Numbered from the stretch's first letter, positions 31,831 through 44,468 are shown. The stretch: 64,000 nt of DNA from Daphnia pulex (GCF_021134715.1 NC_060018.1:8201501-8265500); one strand, 5' to 3'. The notes: generated by a model not told the origin, from the letters alone. A program made the numbers and translations.

Positions 31831-32327
31831 GACTCAATAGTTAAGCGGGCGAGAGACCAGCTGGACGCTAGCGTTGTAAATCTCCAGAGGAGTTCCACAC
31901 TGGATGGGCACGCATTTCAGAGGTCGGAAAACTGGGAGGATGTCTTCCCATTTCCTCTCGTCCTGGTAGGTCAAAGAATACGGTTCGTCCTGCCTGAACA
32001 CTGGAAGGAAATCCGGTGGCAGACAACATAGAATTCCGAAGACACTTACGGCCCAATCTGGGAGCTGAAAACTGGGAGAATCGTTGGCTCGCAAGTGACC
32101 AGAATGCACTCAGGTGACTGTTCTCCTCGCAGGGGCGTGTTCCATCGCTGGACAGGCGTATTCTTTTGATGCAATTATAGGAGACGGTATTACTGAAGTT
32201 TGTTATGTTCGCCAATTCGTTGAGAATGTAACCGGGAAATCCGCAATTGACTCGATGGCATTCCTGTTCAGTATTGTACCATTCTCCGTAGGCCAGGCAA
32301 GGTCGACGGACCGACGTAGTCGATAAG
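31831..32327 (-). pseudogene. Decayed sushi-domain fragment, copy 3
   Basis: Same as the B1 copy. Confidence 0.7.
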
Positions 32328-33017
32328 CAGGCGTAAACGGATTCGTTTTTTTTAAATATTTATATACTCAGCCGTTTTGCGGTGGAATCGGATCGAAGCA
32401 ACTACGACATAAGAGTAATAAGAACTAAAAGAAAAGAAAATGAATCAACGAGTCTAAATAATGACGAAAGCTAAAGAAGCTGATTACGAACCAGACTGTT
32501 TTAAAGCAGATTCGGAAACAGCTTTGCATGATCAAACACCTTCATTAGAGAGCGGAATCCCAGCAGGGTGAAGAACCAACATTCTCCAGACCTGAGAGGG
32601 GTGACATTTTTTGTTATTGTTTCTGAAAAAGTTGGTAGACAAAATATTCCTTACATGTAAAATTTTCATTAGAATAACATCACTGCAACTTTCAGTTCCA
32701 AAAAATCCTGCATGTGTCACAGCATCAGCTAAACTTTCAACTACAATGGCAGCTGATTCCTGGCCTAGTTCTGAGAGAGGTTATTGAAAAAAGAGATCAG
32801 GCAAACTTGTGATTTCAAAAGATGTTGGCACTAGAATGTTACCAATCAATCCAAAAGACAGGAATATATAAGCCTGCAATGTCAGTGTAATTTACAACTT
32901 GAACTAAATTCTAGAATTAAATTTTTCCGACATTAGAATCCAAAGGCTATATTATTACTATGTAATCCTGTATAGGAATTAAATTTTCTTATATTTTTCA
33001 AATTTTTTATGAAACAG

Positions 33018-33137
33018 AGAAAGAGAAGACGGAATGTATTTTTGGCTAAAATGGAAAGATTTGGATGACAACCAAAATATGTGGGAGCCGTACTCCAACA
33101 CCAACTGCAAAATCTAATAGCCCAAGTACTACGAAAG
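33018..33137 (+). pseudogene. Chromodomain-like exon, copy 3
   Basis: Same as the B1 copy. Confidence 0.55.
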
Positions 33138-34843
33138 GTAAGACTGGGTGTTTTTATCTAGTTTTACTGTTATTTTTGTCATTTCTGCATTACTAGGCTA
33201 GAAAATAATCTTGAAAAAAAAGAAGAGACAAAGAAAAGGCAAAAGAAAGCTGGAAAGAAAGTGTAAAAGAACGCTAAAGAAGATGAATCGAGAAGAGCAA
33301 GGGGATCGAGTTTAATGGTTGGAGATATAAAAGAGATCGCGGCAGAAATGGTAGTTGATGAGGCAGGTCTGGTAGTAGTAGAGAAAGAAGCAGTTGGTGT
33401 AGTAGATGTAGATTTGAATAGGGAAGGATTAGGTGTGTCCCCGTGTTCCCTGATTACAGTGTATGGGCTGTAAGTGTGTGAAGTAGAGAGAACAGAAAAT
33501 CTCCAAGAATTGAATGGAAAAATTGCACTGAGCTGTTTTGAGGGAAGAGTTGAGCTCTCAACATAACGAAATATAGAAAATAGGTTTTCTGTTTAAATTT
33601 ATTTGGAAAGTTGAATGTTTGCATATTCTGGGCTGTCAGTCTGAACTTGAAAAGTGTTTAATTATATTCTGCAAGTTTGTCTTTCGTTGAATAACCAGCA
33701 ATGAAGCATTATTGACTCGTAATCAGCATCTGACTGTGTTAGCACTCCCATTTCACACAAAACAACTTCAACACATACAAAAAAAACCCGCCAACCCGGG
33801 GTTCGCCCGCGGTTTTCCGACAAGAAAAAAACCTAACAGAAAATGAACCCAACCCAAGACAATGGGTCATCACCAGTATCAATTTCATTTTGTTTTTCTT
33901 TTCGACCAAGTGCCAGCGGTTCGGAGCGCTTGTGTATGCGCACCGTCCATGCGGCTTAACAGCACCGCCATTTTTTCTCTCCCGCAACGGTTGGAATTAC
34001 ATTCCCGTTCGTGCAGTCATTCGTGGTTCCCCTTCGTATATCACTCCGTCAGTTGTGCAACAAGACTTTCATTAATCGTGTGGACACAATGCACTGTTTC
34101 TCGATAGGAGGTTCTACAATCATGGTCGTCTGCCTTGTGCTAAATATTCGGTCAGAGCGTGTTGGGCCTCTCCAACTTCATCTGCAGTCATCTTCTTCTG
34201 GAAACTTCACACGTGCGCTTGTCGTTGCATTATTTATTTGCGGTGATGAGTACTTTTCCATATCACGAGTCTTCGCCATTTTTTTTTGCTTGAACTCACT
34301 TCACGCGGTTTATGGGTGACACCATCTTGGTTTTATAGTTGATTTTTTCTGTGTGTATGCGAACAGGATGAATGGTGTGTCAGACCCCCTTTCTTTCTGT
34401 GGAAAAATCGTATTTATTATATATATATTATATATTGTTACGCTCAAATCAGCATATGGCCTAATTCACACTTGAAGTGAGGTCACTTTAAGCGAAATCA
34501 ATCACTCTGCCGACTCCCTTTTACACAAGATCCGGTACAGAATGATAAACTGTCAATGTTGGTGCCTATCTAACCTTATTACACCAACAGCGTCCACTAA
34601 CTACACCAAATAAGAATACATAGCAACAACGGACGAAAAAAGGTGCAAGGTTAATACTCCGAACTAGACTGACAGTCACCGAGAGGGGGAGCAAGGTTAA
34701 AAAGAGGAAGGCCAAGAAGCAAGGTTAAACAAGGTGACAAACTACATTAGGCCACCTAGGGTTAAGTAATTAAACCATTAACCCCACAATGAATGATTGA
34801 TCAAATGTTGTGTAGTTACATTTACCAATAAAATGCCACAAAA

Positions 34844-34925
34844 CGTAGATAGTAGGATTCGTACCTACGCTCCAAGATGGAAAATGATTTCGAGGCAGTC
34901 GCCTTAACCAATCGGCCATATCTGC
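34844..34925 (-). pseudogene. tRNA-Ser(CGA) pseudogene, T5
   Basis: Carries changes in the acceptor (gtagata), the T loop (TACGAAT for TTCGAAT, hitting box B) and both strands of the anticodon stem. The CGA anticodon remains but folding is unlikely. Confidence 0.85.
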
Positions 34926-35116
34926 ATTAAATGTTTTAGCAAAATATTTCGAATCTATCAGTACCTTTTTACAGTGGTAAATATTTAATGGAAGAATTAT
35001 AGTGTAACCCCTTGAGTGTTCGAGATATATTTGTAGTTTTATTGATCTGACATGATTCCCCATGGTTTGTGGTTAACTACTACTCATCATGAACTAATAG
35101 TTTCGTCATATGCTAT

Positions 35117-35200
35117 TAATCGTGGCGGGACTCGAACCCGCAATTTTCGGATAACTACTTTCATAGAAGTCCGACGCCTTATCCATTAGGCCACACGACC
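35117..35200 (-). tRNA. tRNA-Arg-TCT: tRNA-Arg(UCU) with intron, T5
   Basis: Consensus copy. Because tRNA-Ile is deleted, it is no longer followed by a second gene before Ser(CGA). Confidence 0.94.
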
Positions 35201-35310
35201 TACACTTAAAGAAAGTGCTAGGATTTTGCATCTCTCATTTAACCTGCTCTTCAGTAAGGTCAAACGGAAATTTTGGTGAACCAATAAATATTATTACTAG
35301 ATTGTCTACT

Positions 35311-35365
35311 TAGACTTGAAATCTATTCCTCTCTGAGGACGTAGGTTCGAACCCTACCAACTGCG
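35311..35365 (+). pseudogene. tRNA-Ser(UGA) 3' half, T5
   Basis: Begins in the anticodon stem (tagacttgaaatct); the 5' acceptor strand, D arm and box A are gone. Confidence 0.9.
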
Positions 35366-35776
35366 GTGAATTGCCATTTGTTTCACATGCTAGTATTTTC
35401 TAGTGGAACAACTCATTTTCAATCGTTTACTAATATCTCAAATTTACGCATGATTACAAATATGATCTGTGCAGTCATGGGTATCCTAGGTCCCGGGATC
35501 TATCTCGGAGCCATAGACCATGACCTGTCACTTGGGGTTTCCAGAAACGTGTCTATTTTTCAGAGGCCAGTGCCGAAATGCATTATGGCGGTCTTTGAGT
35601 GTAGTTTACAAACACAAAATGTAGTCAGAGACAAATTATAGGATGAAAGAATGTGAACTCATTTTGTTTACGAAGAATAGAAAAACGTCCGTACTTCCGT
35701 CCGTAAAAGATCTATAAGCAATCGTAAAATTTAAAAATGAACTCGAACGGAAAACTATTGCAATATTAATTATTAG

Positions 35777-35849
35777 GCCCGGTTAGCTCAGACGGTAGAG
35801 CGCGGGACTTTTAATCCTGAGGTCAAGGGTTCAAGTCCCTTATCGGGCA
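35777..35849 (+). tRNA. tRNA-Lys-TTT: tRNA-Lys(UUU), T5
   Basis: Arms are consensus; the discriminator is A instead of G and the base before the gene is G. Confidence 0.92.
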
Positions 35850-36347
35850 GCTAGTCTTTTGATTTTAGTTAGTATTTTTGGTTTTCCACCATTTATTATC
35901 AAGTTAATATCGTTTGAAATCATTCACCATTATGGGCAGAATTCATAGATGTTCATAGACGACAACACGAGTTCTCATGGTGTTTCTTTATGTTAATTCC
36001 TACGATGTAGAGAAAGTGCGAACTAAAAGGAAGTACATTCGGATATAGGTCGTGGAACATACAAAAATAATGAAATGAGATAGTGAGAAAGAGTATCCCT
36101 CATTGTGAGAGTAGAAAGCCTTGATATTTGATACAACTAATTGCAATAGTAAATGTATGTCCAGTTATAGAACTCGAAAGCTGTAAATAGAGTTTGTAGT
36201 TAAGATTATTCAAAAAACATGGTTTTCAAGATTGAGACGATGTCCACAGACGGTAATCGCTGTATGTTTATATAACATGGGACGTTTGGCTATCTTCTAG
36301 GAAAAAGCTTTGCGTCATTCCTCGGATAGGAGATTCAACATAACTCA

Positions 36348-36420
36348 GCCTTTGTGGCCTAATGGATAAGGCACCGGCCTCCTAAGCCGGGGATTGCGAG
36401 TTCGAGTCTCGCCAGAGGTA
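36348..36420 (+). tRNA. tRNA-Arg-CCT: tRNA-Arg(CCU), T5
   Basis: Consensus copy: loop CTCCTAA, stem CCGGC/GCCGG, D loop TAATGGATA. Confidence 0.96.
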
Positions 36421-37055
36421 GCGAGCAACCGAAACTATAATTATCGAAAATCGTCGTTAAATTGGCAATTACTTGTCTTTTGTTTTACTGTTTTCAAGCA
36501 AAAATTTTCATTGGTCCAAGTGTTGGGAAATCGCTGAAATGGCATGCTTAAACTTGGAAACCTTTGCCAGTGACAATTACTTGGCAGCGGAACTTATTCT
36601 GCTGTTTTACAGGTGAACTCTGACTCTCTCATCCTTCTCTGCCGTCTTCACTGGTTCCTGGAGCAACAACGCGCTGAATTCAAGACGCTGGTCATGATGG
36701 TAAGGTGCATTCTCGGCAACGTGTACTTGTTGTCTCTCATCTACTTTTAGAAACTATCTAAACCTGGCCTACGATCACAGACCTCGACTTCGATGGACCT
36801 GACTGTTCTTACCACTCGTACGGACCATTGTTGAGAGCATGCCTTATCCAGGGTCACCCCGTTGCTTAGTTTGTCTTGTCTTGTCCAGGGCCATCACATA
36901 TGCTAAAGACCTAAAGACCTTTCGTTCTTCTCTCACTGTGTACTCCCCTACTGATTTTAAACTTGGATGTTCTCCCAAAAAATGACTAGAAATAACTTCT
37001 GGCGTCACTTGATCAAATGTTGTGTAGTTACATTTACCAATAAAATGCCACAAAA

Positions 37056-37137
37056 CGCAGATAGTAGGATTCGAACCTACGCTCCAAGATGGAAACTGAT
37101 TTCGAGTCAGTCGCCTTAACCACTCGGCCATATCTGC
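37056..37137 (-). tRNA. tRNA-Ser-CGA: tRNA-Ser(CGA), T6
   Basis: Consensus copy with paired acceptor and box A GCCGAGTGG. Confidence 0.96.
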
Positions 37138-37214
37138 ATTAAATGTTTTAGCAAAATATTTCGAATCTATCAGTACCTTTTAAGAGTGGAAAATATTTAA
37201 TGGAAGAATTATAG

Positions 37215-37288
37215 TGGCCCGTAAGAGGATCGAACTCATGACCTCCGCGTTATTAGCACGGCGCTCTAACCAACTGAGCTAACAGGCC
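37215..37288 (-). tRNA. tRNA-Ile-AAT: tRNA-Ile(AAU), T6
   Basis: Consensus copy. Confidence 0.93.
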
Positions 37289-37552
37289 AATAAATTCTTA
37301 ATATATTAATCAAAGGTTCATTCATCATCAGTTAGGTATACTCTGTGTGTCTTTAGAGAGAATGATTTAAGTTATCTACCAAGCAACGCTATATCAGCAG
37401 CACATTTCAATCGTCACTGTGAAGGCAATGCAAGCCAGTGATATTCATTGAGTGTTCGAGATATATTTGTAGTTTTATTGATCTGACATGATTCCCCATG
37501 GTTTGTGGTTAACTACTACTCATCATGAACTAATAGTTTCGTCATATGCTAT

Positions 37553-37636
37553 TAATCGTGGCGGGACTCGAACCCGCAATTTTCGGATAACTACTTTCAT
37601 AGAAGTCCGACGCCTTATCCATTAGGCCACACGACC
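37553..37636 (-). tRNA. tRNA-Arg-TCT: tRNA-Arg(UCU) with intron, T6
   Basis: Consensus copy. Confidence 0.94.
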
Positions 37637-37754
37637 TACACTTAAAGAAAGTGCTAGGATTTTGCATTTCTCATTTAACCTGCTCTTCAGTAAGGTCAAA
37701 CGGAAATTTTGGTGAACCAATAAATATTATTACTAGATTGTCTGAAAATTCGGG

Positions 37755-37836
37755 GCAGTTGTGGCCGAGTGGTTAAGGTGATAGACTTGAAATCTATTCC
37801 TCTCTGAGGACATAGGTTCGAACCCTACCAACTGTG
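37755..37836 (+). tRNA. tRNA-Ser-TGA: tRNA-Ser(UGA), T6 variant
   Basis: D stem GGT (wobble-compatible), variable arm/T stem gaggacatagg, 3' acceptor CTGT. An intermediate between consensus and the T4/T7/T8 form. Confidence 0.9.
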
Positions 37837-38247
37837 GTGAATTGCCATTTGTTTCACATGCTAGTATTTTCTAGTGGAACAACTCATTTTCAATCGTTTA
37901 CTAATATCTCAAATTTACGCATGATTACAAATATGATCTGTGCAGTCATGGGTATCCTAGGTCCCGGGATCTATCTCGGAGCCATAGACCATGACCTGTC
38001 ACTTGGGGTTTCCAGAAACGTGTCTATTTTTCAGAGGCCAGTGCCGAAATGCATTATGGCGGTCTTTGAGTGTAGTTTACAAACACAAAATGTAGTCAGA
38101 GACAAATTATAGGATGAAAGAATGTGAACTCATTTTGTTTACGAAGAATAGAAAAACGTCCGTTCTTCCGTCCGTAAAAGATCTATAAGCAATCGTAAAA
38201 TTAAAAAATGAACTCGAACGGAAAACTATTGCAATATCAATTATTAA

Positions 38248-38320
38248 GCCCGGTTAGCTCAGACGGTAGAGCGCGGGACTTTTAATCCTGAGGTCAAGGG
38301 TTCAAGTCCCTTATCGGGCG
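38248..38320 (+). tRNA. tRNA-Lys-TTT: tRNA-Lys(UUU), T6
   Basis: Consensus copy. Confidence 0.96.
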
Positions 38321-38818
38321 GCTAGTCTTTTGATTTTAGTTAGTATTTTTGGTTTTCCACCATTTATTATCAAGTTAATATCGTTTGAAATCATTCACCA
38401 TTATGGGCAGAATTCATAGATGTTCATAGACGACAACACGAGTTCTCATGGTGTTTCTTTATGTTAATTCCTACGATGTAGAGAAAGTGCGAACTAAAAG
38501 GAAGTACATTCGGATATAGGTCGTGGAACATACACAAATAATGAAATGAGATAGTGAGAAAGAGTATCCCTCATTGTGAGAGTAGAAAGCCTTGATATTT
38601 GATACAACTAATTGCAATAGTAAATGTATGTCCAGTTATAGAACTCGAAAGCTGTAAATAGAGTTTGTAGTTAAGATTATTCAAAAAACATGGTTTTCAA
38701 GATTGAGACGATGTCCACAGACGGTAATCGCTGTATGTTTATATAACATGGGACGTTTGGCTATCTTCTAGGAAAAAGCTTTGCGTCATTCCTCGGATAG
38801 GAGATTCAACATAACTCA

Positions 38819-38891
38819 GCCTTTGTGGCCTAATGGATAAGGCACCGGCCTCCTAAGCCGGGGATGGCGGGTTCGAGTCTCGCCAGAGGTA
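38819..38891 (+). tRNA. tRNA-Arg-CCT: tRNA-Arg(CCU), T6
   Basis: T stem GCGGG/CTCGC has one mismatch (gatggcggg for gattgcgag). Confidence 0.92.
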
Positions 38892-39526
38892 GCGAGCAAC
38901 CGAAACTATAATTATCGAAAATCGTCGTTAAATTGGCAATTATTTGTCTTTTGTTTTACTGTTTTCAAGCAAAAATTTTCATTGGTCCAATTGTTGGGAA
39001 ATCGCTGAAATGGCATGCTTAAACTTGGAAACCTTTGCCAGTGACAATTACTTGGCAGCGGAACTTATTCTGCTGTTTTACAGGTGAACTCTGACTCTCT
39101 CATCCTTCTCTGCCGTCTTCACTGGTTCCTGGAGCAACAACGCGCTGAATTCAAGACGCTGGTCATGATGGTAAGGTGCATTCTCGGCAACGTGTACTTG
39201 TTGTCTCTCATCTACTTTTAGAAACTATCTAAACCTGGCCTACGATCACAGACCTCGACTTCGATGGACCTGACTGTTCTTACCACTCGTACGGACCATT
39301 GTTGAGAGCATGCCTTATCCAGGGTCACCCCGTTGCTTAGTTTGTCTTGTCTTGTCCAGGGCCATCACATATGCTAAAGACCTAAAGACCTTTCGTTCTT
39401 CTCTCACTGTGTACTCCCCTACTGATTTTAAACTTGGATGTTCTCCCAAAAAATGACTAGAAATAACTTCTGGCGTCACTTGATCAAATGTTGTGTAGTT
39501 ACATTTACCAATAAAATGCCACAAAA

Positions 39527-39608
39527 CGCAGATAGTAGGATTCGAACCTACGCTCCAAGATGGAAACTGATTTCGAGTCAGTCGCCTTAACCAATCGGCC
39601 ATATCTGC
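39527..39608 (-). tRNA. tRNA-Ser-CGA: tRNA-Ser(CGA), T7
   Basis: Paired acceptor; GCCGATTGG D-loop variant. Confidence 0.92.
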
Positions 39609-39685
39609 ATTAAATGTTTAAGCAAAATATTTCGAATCTATCAGTACCTTTTTAGAGTGGAAAATATTTAATGGAAGAATTATAG

Positions 39686-39759
39686 TGGCCCGTAAGAGGA
39701 TCGAACTCATGACCTCCGCGTTATTAGCACGGCGCTCTAACCAACTGAGCTAACAGGCC
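39686..39759 (-). tRNA. tRNA-Ile-AAT: tRNA-Ile(AAU), T7
   Basis: Consensus; an extra A run (aaaaaa) lies just 5' of the gene, as in T4 and T8. Confidence 0.93.
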
Positions 39760-40023
39760 AAAAAATTCTTAATATATTAATCAAAGGTTCATTCGTCATC
39801 AGTTAGGTATACTCTGTGTGTCTTTAGAGAGAATGATTTAAGTTATCTACCAAGCAACGCTATATCAGCAGCACATTTCAATCGTCACTGTGAAGGCAAT
39901 GCAAGCCAGTGATATTCATTGAGTGTTCGAGATATATTTGTAGTTTTATTGATCTGACATGATTCCCCATGGTTTGTGGTTAACTACTACTCATCATGAA
40001 CTAATAGTTTCGTCATATGCTAT

Positions 40024-40107
40024 TAATCGTGGCGGGACTCGAACCCGCAATTTTCGGATAACTACTTTCATAGAAGTCCGACGCCTTATCCATTAGGCCA
40101 CACGACC
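40024..40107 (-). tRNA. tRNA-Arg-TCT: tRNA-Arg(UCU) with intron, T7
   Basis: Consensus copy. Confidence 0.94.
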
Positions 40108-40225
40108 TACACTTAAAGAAAGTGCTAGGATTTTGCATTTCTCATTTAACCTGCTCTTCAGTAAGGTCAAACGGAAATTTTGGTGAACCAATAAATATTA
40201 TTACTAGATTGTCTGAAAATTCGGG

Positions 40226-40307
40226 GCAGTTGTGGCCGAGTGGTTAAGTTGATAGACTTGAAATCTATTCCTCTCTGAGGGCGTAGGTTCGAACCCTACC
40301 AACTGTG
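40226..40307 (+). tRNA. tRNA-Ser-TGA: tRNA-Ser(UGA), T7 variant
   Basis: D stem lost (GTT for GGC) and CTGT 3' acceptor, as in T4. Confidence 0.85.
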
Positions 40308-40718
40308 GTGAATTGCCATTTGTTTCACATGCTAGTATTTTCTAGTGGAACAACTCATTTTCAATCGTTTACTAATATCTCAAATTTACGCATGATTACA
40401 AATATGATCTGTGCAGTCATGGGTATCCTAGGTCCCGGGATCTATCTCGGAGCCATAGACCATGACCTGTCACTTGGGGTTTCCAGAAACGTGTCTATTT
40501 TTCAGAGGCCAGTGCCGAAATGCATTATGGCGGTCTTTGAGTGTAGTTTACAAACACAAAATGTAGTCAGAGACAAATTATAGGATGAAAGAACGTGAAC
40601 TCATTTTGTTTACGAAGAATAGAAAAACGTCCGTTCTTCCGTCCGTAAAAGATCTATAAGCAATCGTAAAATTTAAAAATGAACTCGAACGGAAAACTAT
40701 TGCAATATCAATTATTAA

Positions 40719-40791
40719 GCCCGGTTAGCTCAGACGGTAGAGCGCGGGACTTTTAATCCTGAGGTCAAGGGTTCAAGTCGCTTATCGGGCG
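40719..40791 (+). tRNA. tRNA-Lys-TTT: tRNA-Lys(UUU), T7
   Basis: T-stem mismatch variant gtcgctt. Confidence 0.9.
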
Positions 40792-41289
40792 GCTAGTCTT
40801 TTGATTTTAGTTAGTATTTTTGGTTTTCCACCATTTATTATCAAGTTAATATCGTTTGAAATCATTCACCATTATGGGCAGAATTCATAGATGTTCATAG
40901 ACGACAACACGAGTTCTCATGGTGTTTCTTTATGTTAATTCCTACGATGTAGAGAAAGTGCGAACCAAAAGGAAGTACATTCGGATATAGGTCGTGGAAC
41001 ATACACAAATAATGAAATGAGATAGTGCGAAAGAGTATCCCTCATTGTGAGAGTAGAAAGCCTTGATATTTGATACAACTAATTGCAATAGTAAATGTAT
41101 GTCCAGTTATAGAACTCGAAAGCTGTAAATAGAGTTTGTAGTTAAGATTATTCAAAAAACATGGTTTTCAAGATTGAGACGATGTCCACAGACGGTAATC
41201 GCTGTATGTTTATATAACATGGGACGTTTGGCTATCTTCTAGGAAAAAGCTTTGCGTCATTCCTCGGATAGGAGATTCAACATAACTCA

Positions 41290-41362
41290 GCCTTTGTGGC
41301 CTAATGGATAAGGCACCGGCCTCCTAAGCCGGAGATTGCGAGTTCGAGTCTCGCCAGAGGTA
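41290..41362 (+). tRNA. tRNA-Arg-CCT: tRNA-Arg(CCU), T7
   Basis: GCCGGAG variant as in T4; arms paired. Confidence 0.95.
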
Positions 41363-41997
41363 GCGAGCAACCGAAACTATAATTATCGAAAATCGTCGTT
41401 AAATTGGCAATTACTTGTCTTTTGTTTTACTGTTTTCAAGCAAAAATTTTCATTGGTCCAAGTGTTGGGAAATCGCTGAAATGGCATGCTTAAACTTGGA
41501 AACCTTTGCCAGTGACAATTACTTGGCAGCGGAACTTATTCTGCTGTTTTACAGGTGAACTCTGACTCTCTCATCCTTCTCTGCCGTCTTCACTGGTTCC
41601 TGGAGCAACAACGCGCTGAATTCAAGACGCTGGTCATGATGGTAAGGTGCATTCTCGGCAACGTGTACTTGTTGTCTCTCATCTACTTTTAGAAACTATC
41701 TAAACCTGGCCTACGATCACAGACCTCGACTTCGATGGACCTGACTGTTCTTACCACTCGTACGGACCATTGTTGAGAGCATGCCTTATCCAGGGTCACC
41801 CCGTTGCTTAGTTTGTCTTGTCTTGTCCAGGGCCATCACATATGCTAAAGACCTAAAGACCTTTCGTTCTTCTCTCACTGTGTACTCCCCTACTGATTTT
41901 AAACTTGGATGTTCTCCCAAAAAATGACTAGAAATAACTTCTGGCGTCACTTGATCAAATGTTGTGTAGTTACATTTACCAATAAAATGCCACAAAA

Positions 41998-42079
41998 CGC
42001 AGATAGTAGGATTCGAACCTACGCTCCAAGATGGAAACTGATTTCGAGTCAGTCGCCTTAACCAATCGGCCATATCTGC
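41998..42079 (-). tRNA. tRNA-Ser-CGA: tRNA-Ser(CGA), T8
   Basis: Paired acceptor; GCCGATTGG variant. Confidence 0.92.
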
Positions 42080-42156
42080 ATTAAATGTTTTAGCAAAATA
42101 TTTCGAATCTATCAGTACCTTTTTACAGTGGTAAATATTTAATGGAAGAATTATAG

Positions 42157-42230
42157 TGGCCCGTAAGAGGATCGAACTCATGACCTCCGCGTTATTAGCA
42201 CGGCGCTCTAACCAACTGAGCTAACAGGCC
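42157..42230 (-). tRNA. tRNA-Ile-AAT: tRNA-Ile(AAU), T8
   Basis: Consensus copy. Confidence 0.93.
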
Positions 42231-42494
42231 AAAAAATTCTTAATATATTAATCAAAGGTTCATTCGTCATCAGTTAGGTATACTCTGTGTGTCTTTAGAG
42301 AGAATGATTTAAGTTATCTACCAAGCAACGCTATATCAGCAGCACATTTCAATCGTCACTGTGAAGGCAATGCAAGCCAGTGATATTCATTGAGTGTTCG
42401 AGATATATTTGTAGTTTTATTGATCTGACATGATTCCCCATGGTTTGTGGTTAACTACTACTCATCATGAACTAATAGTTTCGTCATATGCTAT

Positions 42495-42578
42495 TAATCG
42501 TGGCGGGACTCGAACCCGCAATTTTCGGATAACTACTTTCATAGAAGTCCGACGCCTTATCCATTAGGCCACACGACC
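42495..42578 (-). tRNA. tRNA-Arg-TCT: tRNA-Arg(UCU) with intron, T8
   Basis: Consensus copy. Confidence 0.94.
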
Positions 42579-42696
42579 TACACTTAAAGAAAGTGCTAGG
42601 ATTTTGCATTTCTCATTTAACCTGCTCTTCAGTAAGGTCAAACGGAAATTTTGGTGAACCAATAAATATTATTACTAGATTGTCTGAAAATTCGGG

Positions 42697-42778
42697 GCAG
42701 TTGTGGCCGAGTGGTTAAGTTGATAGACTTGAAATCTATTCCTCTCTGAGGGCGTAGGTTCGAACCCTACCAACTGTG
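42697..42778 (+). tRNA. tRNA-Ser-TGA: tRNA-Ser(UGA), T8 variant
   Basis: Same D-stem and acceptor changes as T4 and T7. Confidence 0.85.
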
Positions 42779-43189
42779 GTGAATTGCCATTTGTTTCACA
42801 TGCTAGTATTTTCTAGTGGAACAACTCATTTTCAATCGTTTACTAATATCTCAAATTTACGCATGATTACAAATATGATCTGTGCAGTCATGGGTATCCT
42901 AGGTCCCGGGATCTATCTCGGAGCCATAGACCATGACCTGTCACTTGGGGTTTCCAGAAACGTGTCTATTTTTCAGAGGCCAGTGCCGAAATGCATTATG
43001 GCGGTCTTTGAGTGTAGTTTACAAACACAAAATGTAGTCAGAGACAAATTATAGGATGAAAGAATGTGAACTCATTTTGTTTACGAAGAATAGAAAAACG
43101 TCCGTACTTCCGTCCGTAAAAGATCTATAAGCAATCGTAAAATTTAAAAATGAACTCGAACGGAAAACTATTGCAATATCAATTATTAA

Positions 43190-43262
43190 GCCCGGTTAGC
43201 TCAGACGGTAGAGCGCGGGACTTTTAATCCTGAGGTCAAGGGTTCAAGTCCCTTATCGGGCG
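43190..43262 (+). tRNA. tRNA-Lys-TTT: tRNA-Lys(UUU), T8
   Basis: Consensus copy. Confidence 0.96.
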
Positions 43263-43760
43263 GCTAGTCTTTTGATTTTAGTTAGTATTTTTGGTTTTCA
43301 ACCATTTATTATCAAGTTAATATCGTTTGAAATCATTCACCATTATGGGCAGAATTCATAGATGTTCATAGACGACAACACGAGTTCTCATGGTGTTTCT
43401 TTATGTTAATTCCTACGATGTAGAGAAAGTGCGAACCAAAAGGAAGTACATTCGGATATAGGTCGTGGAACATACACAAATAATGAAATGAGATAGTGAG
43501 AAAGAGTATCCCTCATTGTGAGAGTAGAAAGCCTTGATATTTGATACAACTAATTGCAATAGTAAATGTATGTCCAGTTATAGAACTCGAAAGCTGTAAA
43601 TAGAGTTTGTAGTTAAGATTATTCAAAAAACATGGTTTTCAAGATTGAGACGATGTCCACAGACGGTAATCGCTGTATGTTTATATAACATGGGACGTTT
43701 GGCTATCTTCTAGGAAAAAGCTTTGCGTCATTCCTCGGATAGGAGATTCAACATAACTCA

Positions 43761-43833
43761 GCCTTTGTGGCCTAATGGATAAGGCACCGGCCTCCTAAGC
43801 CGGGGATTGCGAGTTCGAGTCTCGCCAGAGGTA
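43761..43833 (+). tRNA. tRNA-Arg-CCT: tRNA-Arg(CCU), T8
   Basis: Consensus copy. Confidence 0.96.
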
Positions 43834-44468
43834 GCGAGCAACCGAAACTATAATTATCGAAAATCGTCGTTAAATTGGCAATTACTTGTCTTTTGTTTTA
43901 CTGTTTTCAAGCAAAAATTTTCATTGGTCCAAGTGTTGGGAAATCGCTGAAATGGCATGCTTAAACTTGGAAACCTTTGCCAGTGACAATTACTTGGCAG
44001 CGGAACTTATTCTGCTGTTTTACAGGTGAACTCTGACTCTCTCATCCTTCTCTGCCGTCTTCACTGGTTCCTGGAGCAACAACGCGCTGAATTCAAGACG
44101 CTGGTCATGATGGTAAGGTGCATTCTCGGCAACGTGTACTTGTTGTCTCTCATCTACTTTTAGAAACTATCTAAACCTGGCCTACGATCACAGACCTCGA
44201 CTTCGATGGACCTGACTGTTCTTACCACTCGTACGGACCATTGTTGAGAGCATGCCTTATCCAGGGTCACCCCGTTGCTTAGTTTGTCTTGTCTTGTCCA
44301 GGGCCATCACATATGCTAAAGACCTAAAGACCTTTCGTTCTTCTCTCACTGTGTACTCCCCTACTGATTTTAAACTTGGATGTTCTCCCAAAAAATGACT
44401 AGAAATAACTTCTGGCGTCACTTGATCAAATGTTGTGTAGTTACATTTACCAATAAAATGCCACAAAA

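Larger units (their letters stand above)
28483..34797. repeat. Block B copy 3
   Basis: 6315 bp. Spacers 28483-30044, 30710-31830, 32328-33017 and 33138-34797 hold nothing further. Its right end differs slightly from B2 (cttcgcc for cttcgtc, gaactc for gaattc near 34275-34295; ggtgcc for gatgcc near 34561). Confidence 0.95.
34798..37009. repeat. tRNA block T5 (deleted, 2212 bp)
   Basis: About 259 bp short. One gap removes tRNA-Ile and spacer (near 35004, filled by gtaacccc), another removes the 5' half of tRNA-Ser(UGA) near 35308. LINE remnant 36612-36949. It is the first T block after B3. Confidence 0.96.
37010..39480. repeat. tRNA block T6
   Basis: 2471 bp, close to consensus. LINE remnant 39083-39420. 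Confidence 0.97.
39481..41951. repeat. tRNA block T7
   Basis: 2471 bp; twin of T4. LINE remnant 41554-41891. Confidence 0.97.
41952..44422. repeat. tRNA block T8
   Basis: 2471 bp. LINE remnant 44025-44362. The left half matches T7; the right half matches T9 and T10 (ggttttcaacc near 43295), suggesting a crossover or conversion point inside the block. Confidence 0.97.
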
